A stretch of DNA of 64,000 bases from Thraustochytrium sp. TN22. Lineage: Eukaryota; Sar; Bigyra; Thraustochytrida; Thraustochytriidae. The DNA is taken from NCBI GenBank assembly GCA_013306675.1, contig JABLUY010000005.1, forward strand, positions 132,416 through 196,415, given 5' to 3'. The notes under the pieces are model-generated. The model searched no databases and was not told where the DNA came from. It saw only the letters and a program-made list of their open reading frames with translations. Below are positions 63,506 through 64,000 of the stretch, piece after piece (within the stretch, counting starts at the first letter, position 1; each line of letters begins with the position of its first letter). A program made the translations under genes and the position numbers.

Positions 63506-64000
63506 AGGTCCAATCAGGCGATCAGATCGCGACGACTTGTTGCGAACGATTTGCTGCGACGGCCCATGTTCATGCTGTGTGCTCCCAACAAGAGCCATGT
63601 CCTTACACCTTTTCAAGTTCTCCGCTGGTGAGTGCGCTCTTCACACGAAGCACCCGTCGTCGCCAATGCCGAGGCCCATGGCACGCGCGCGCCTGCCGAA
63701 GCTCGGCAGGGCGCGATTTCATGCGACCAGTGGTGATTGCCGCAAACGTTGGGCATGCGCCAGATCATGCTCCGGTTCGTGCAATCGGTACGTACGAGAC
63801 GTTCTTCGCCAAGAGGCGACCGATCTTCCGAGCTGCCGCCACCCAGGCTTGGGGGAAACCGCAGTCCGCCGGAGAATATGCGTTCATGCAGCGAAGCCAT
63901 GCTGCGACCCGTGTGCATCACGTGCGTCGCTCGTTCCAGCGTCGCTAGCTAGGAAGTAGGCTCTTTGCCCGTGTAAGCGATACTCCTAACAAGTGATGAA
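63506..64000. other. 3' flank of LRR gene D to window end
   Basis: About 495 bases after the last stop. Several overlapping short frames exist, but none has a recognisable domain. An AGCTAG motif lies near 63945. A gene beginning outside the window cannot be excluded. Confidence 0.45.

Noticed and set aside
1-64000. tRNA, rRNA, transposon or virus-like elements
   Set aside because: I looked for cloverleaf-like arms, rRNA cores, transposase, reverse-transcriptase or capsid-type motifs and terminal repeats and saw none convincing; a weak tRNA could still be missed by eye.

Overview
The window is nuclear DNA from a GC-rich, intron-poor, flagellated single-celled eukaryote. A 13-kb flagellar dynein heavy chain, short spliceosomal introns (71-124 nt) with GT/AG ends and CTAAC/CTGAC branch sites, long head-to-head promoter regions and Ser/Thr/Pro 'PTESPTESP'-type stalks rule out a bacterial origin. 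The mix of a hybrid histidine kinase, calpain, kelch-filamin outer-arm dynein, secreted leucine-rich-repeat (LRR) membrane proteins and PT/PS-rich stalks best suits a stramenopile-type protist, perhaps a thraustochytrid. That placement is an inference from gene style. No plastid gene, tRNA, rRNA, transposon or virus-like element was recognised.

Layout: I support 21 protein genes. 1-5.5 kb: a head-to-head signalling pair, a triple cyclic-nucleotide-binding/RGS protein (-) and a calpain (+), both with N-myristoylation-type starts. 5.6-11 kb: an altronate/galactarate dehydratase-family enzyme (-), a TPR-TMEM33 fusion (-) and a small coiled-coil protein (+). 11.2-19.7 kb: lipid-methylation genes. 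One is a giant amine oxidase / cyclopropane-fatty-acid synthase / membrane / DUF1365 fusion (-) whose last module is joined by one intron. The other is a divergent coclaurine-N-methyltransferase-like enzyme (+). 20.3-26.8 kb: a hybrid histidine kinase with two receiver domains and a tandem pair of paralogous membrane proteins. 26.9-39.9 kb: an uninterrupted dynein heavy chain of the outer-arm alpha (kelch/filamin) type with a degenerate AAA1 nucleotide site. 41-51.3 kb: two unknown proteins converging on each other, a glutaredoxin-DUF442 pseudophosphatase fusion, a THEM6-like hotdog protein converging on a probable peroxisomal enoyl-CoA isomerase, and an unknown protein with a conserved C-terminal half. 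51.8-63.5 kb: four paralogous LRR-polytopic membrane proteins, each rebuilt here from two exons across a phase-2 intron at the same site.

Themes: 16 of 21 genes have no visible intron, and the other five have one each. Most neighbours are head-to-head or tail-to-tail. Several genes are unusual domain fusions. Two proteins (dynein AAA1 and the DUF442 domain) keep their fold signatures but have lost catalytic residues. The LRR cluster is the most dynamic part, with recent duplications, near-identical introns, variable-number stalk repeats and duplicated flanks. Recurrent short intergenic motifs (CCGAGTC, CACTG-N-CAGTG, AGCTAGCTA) may be regulatory. Conclusions rest on reading the sequence and on family knowledge; no database search was possible.
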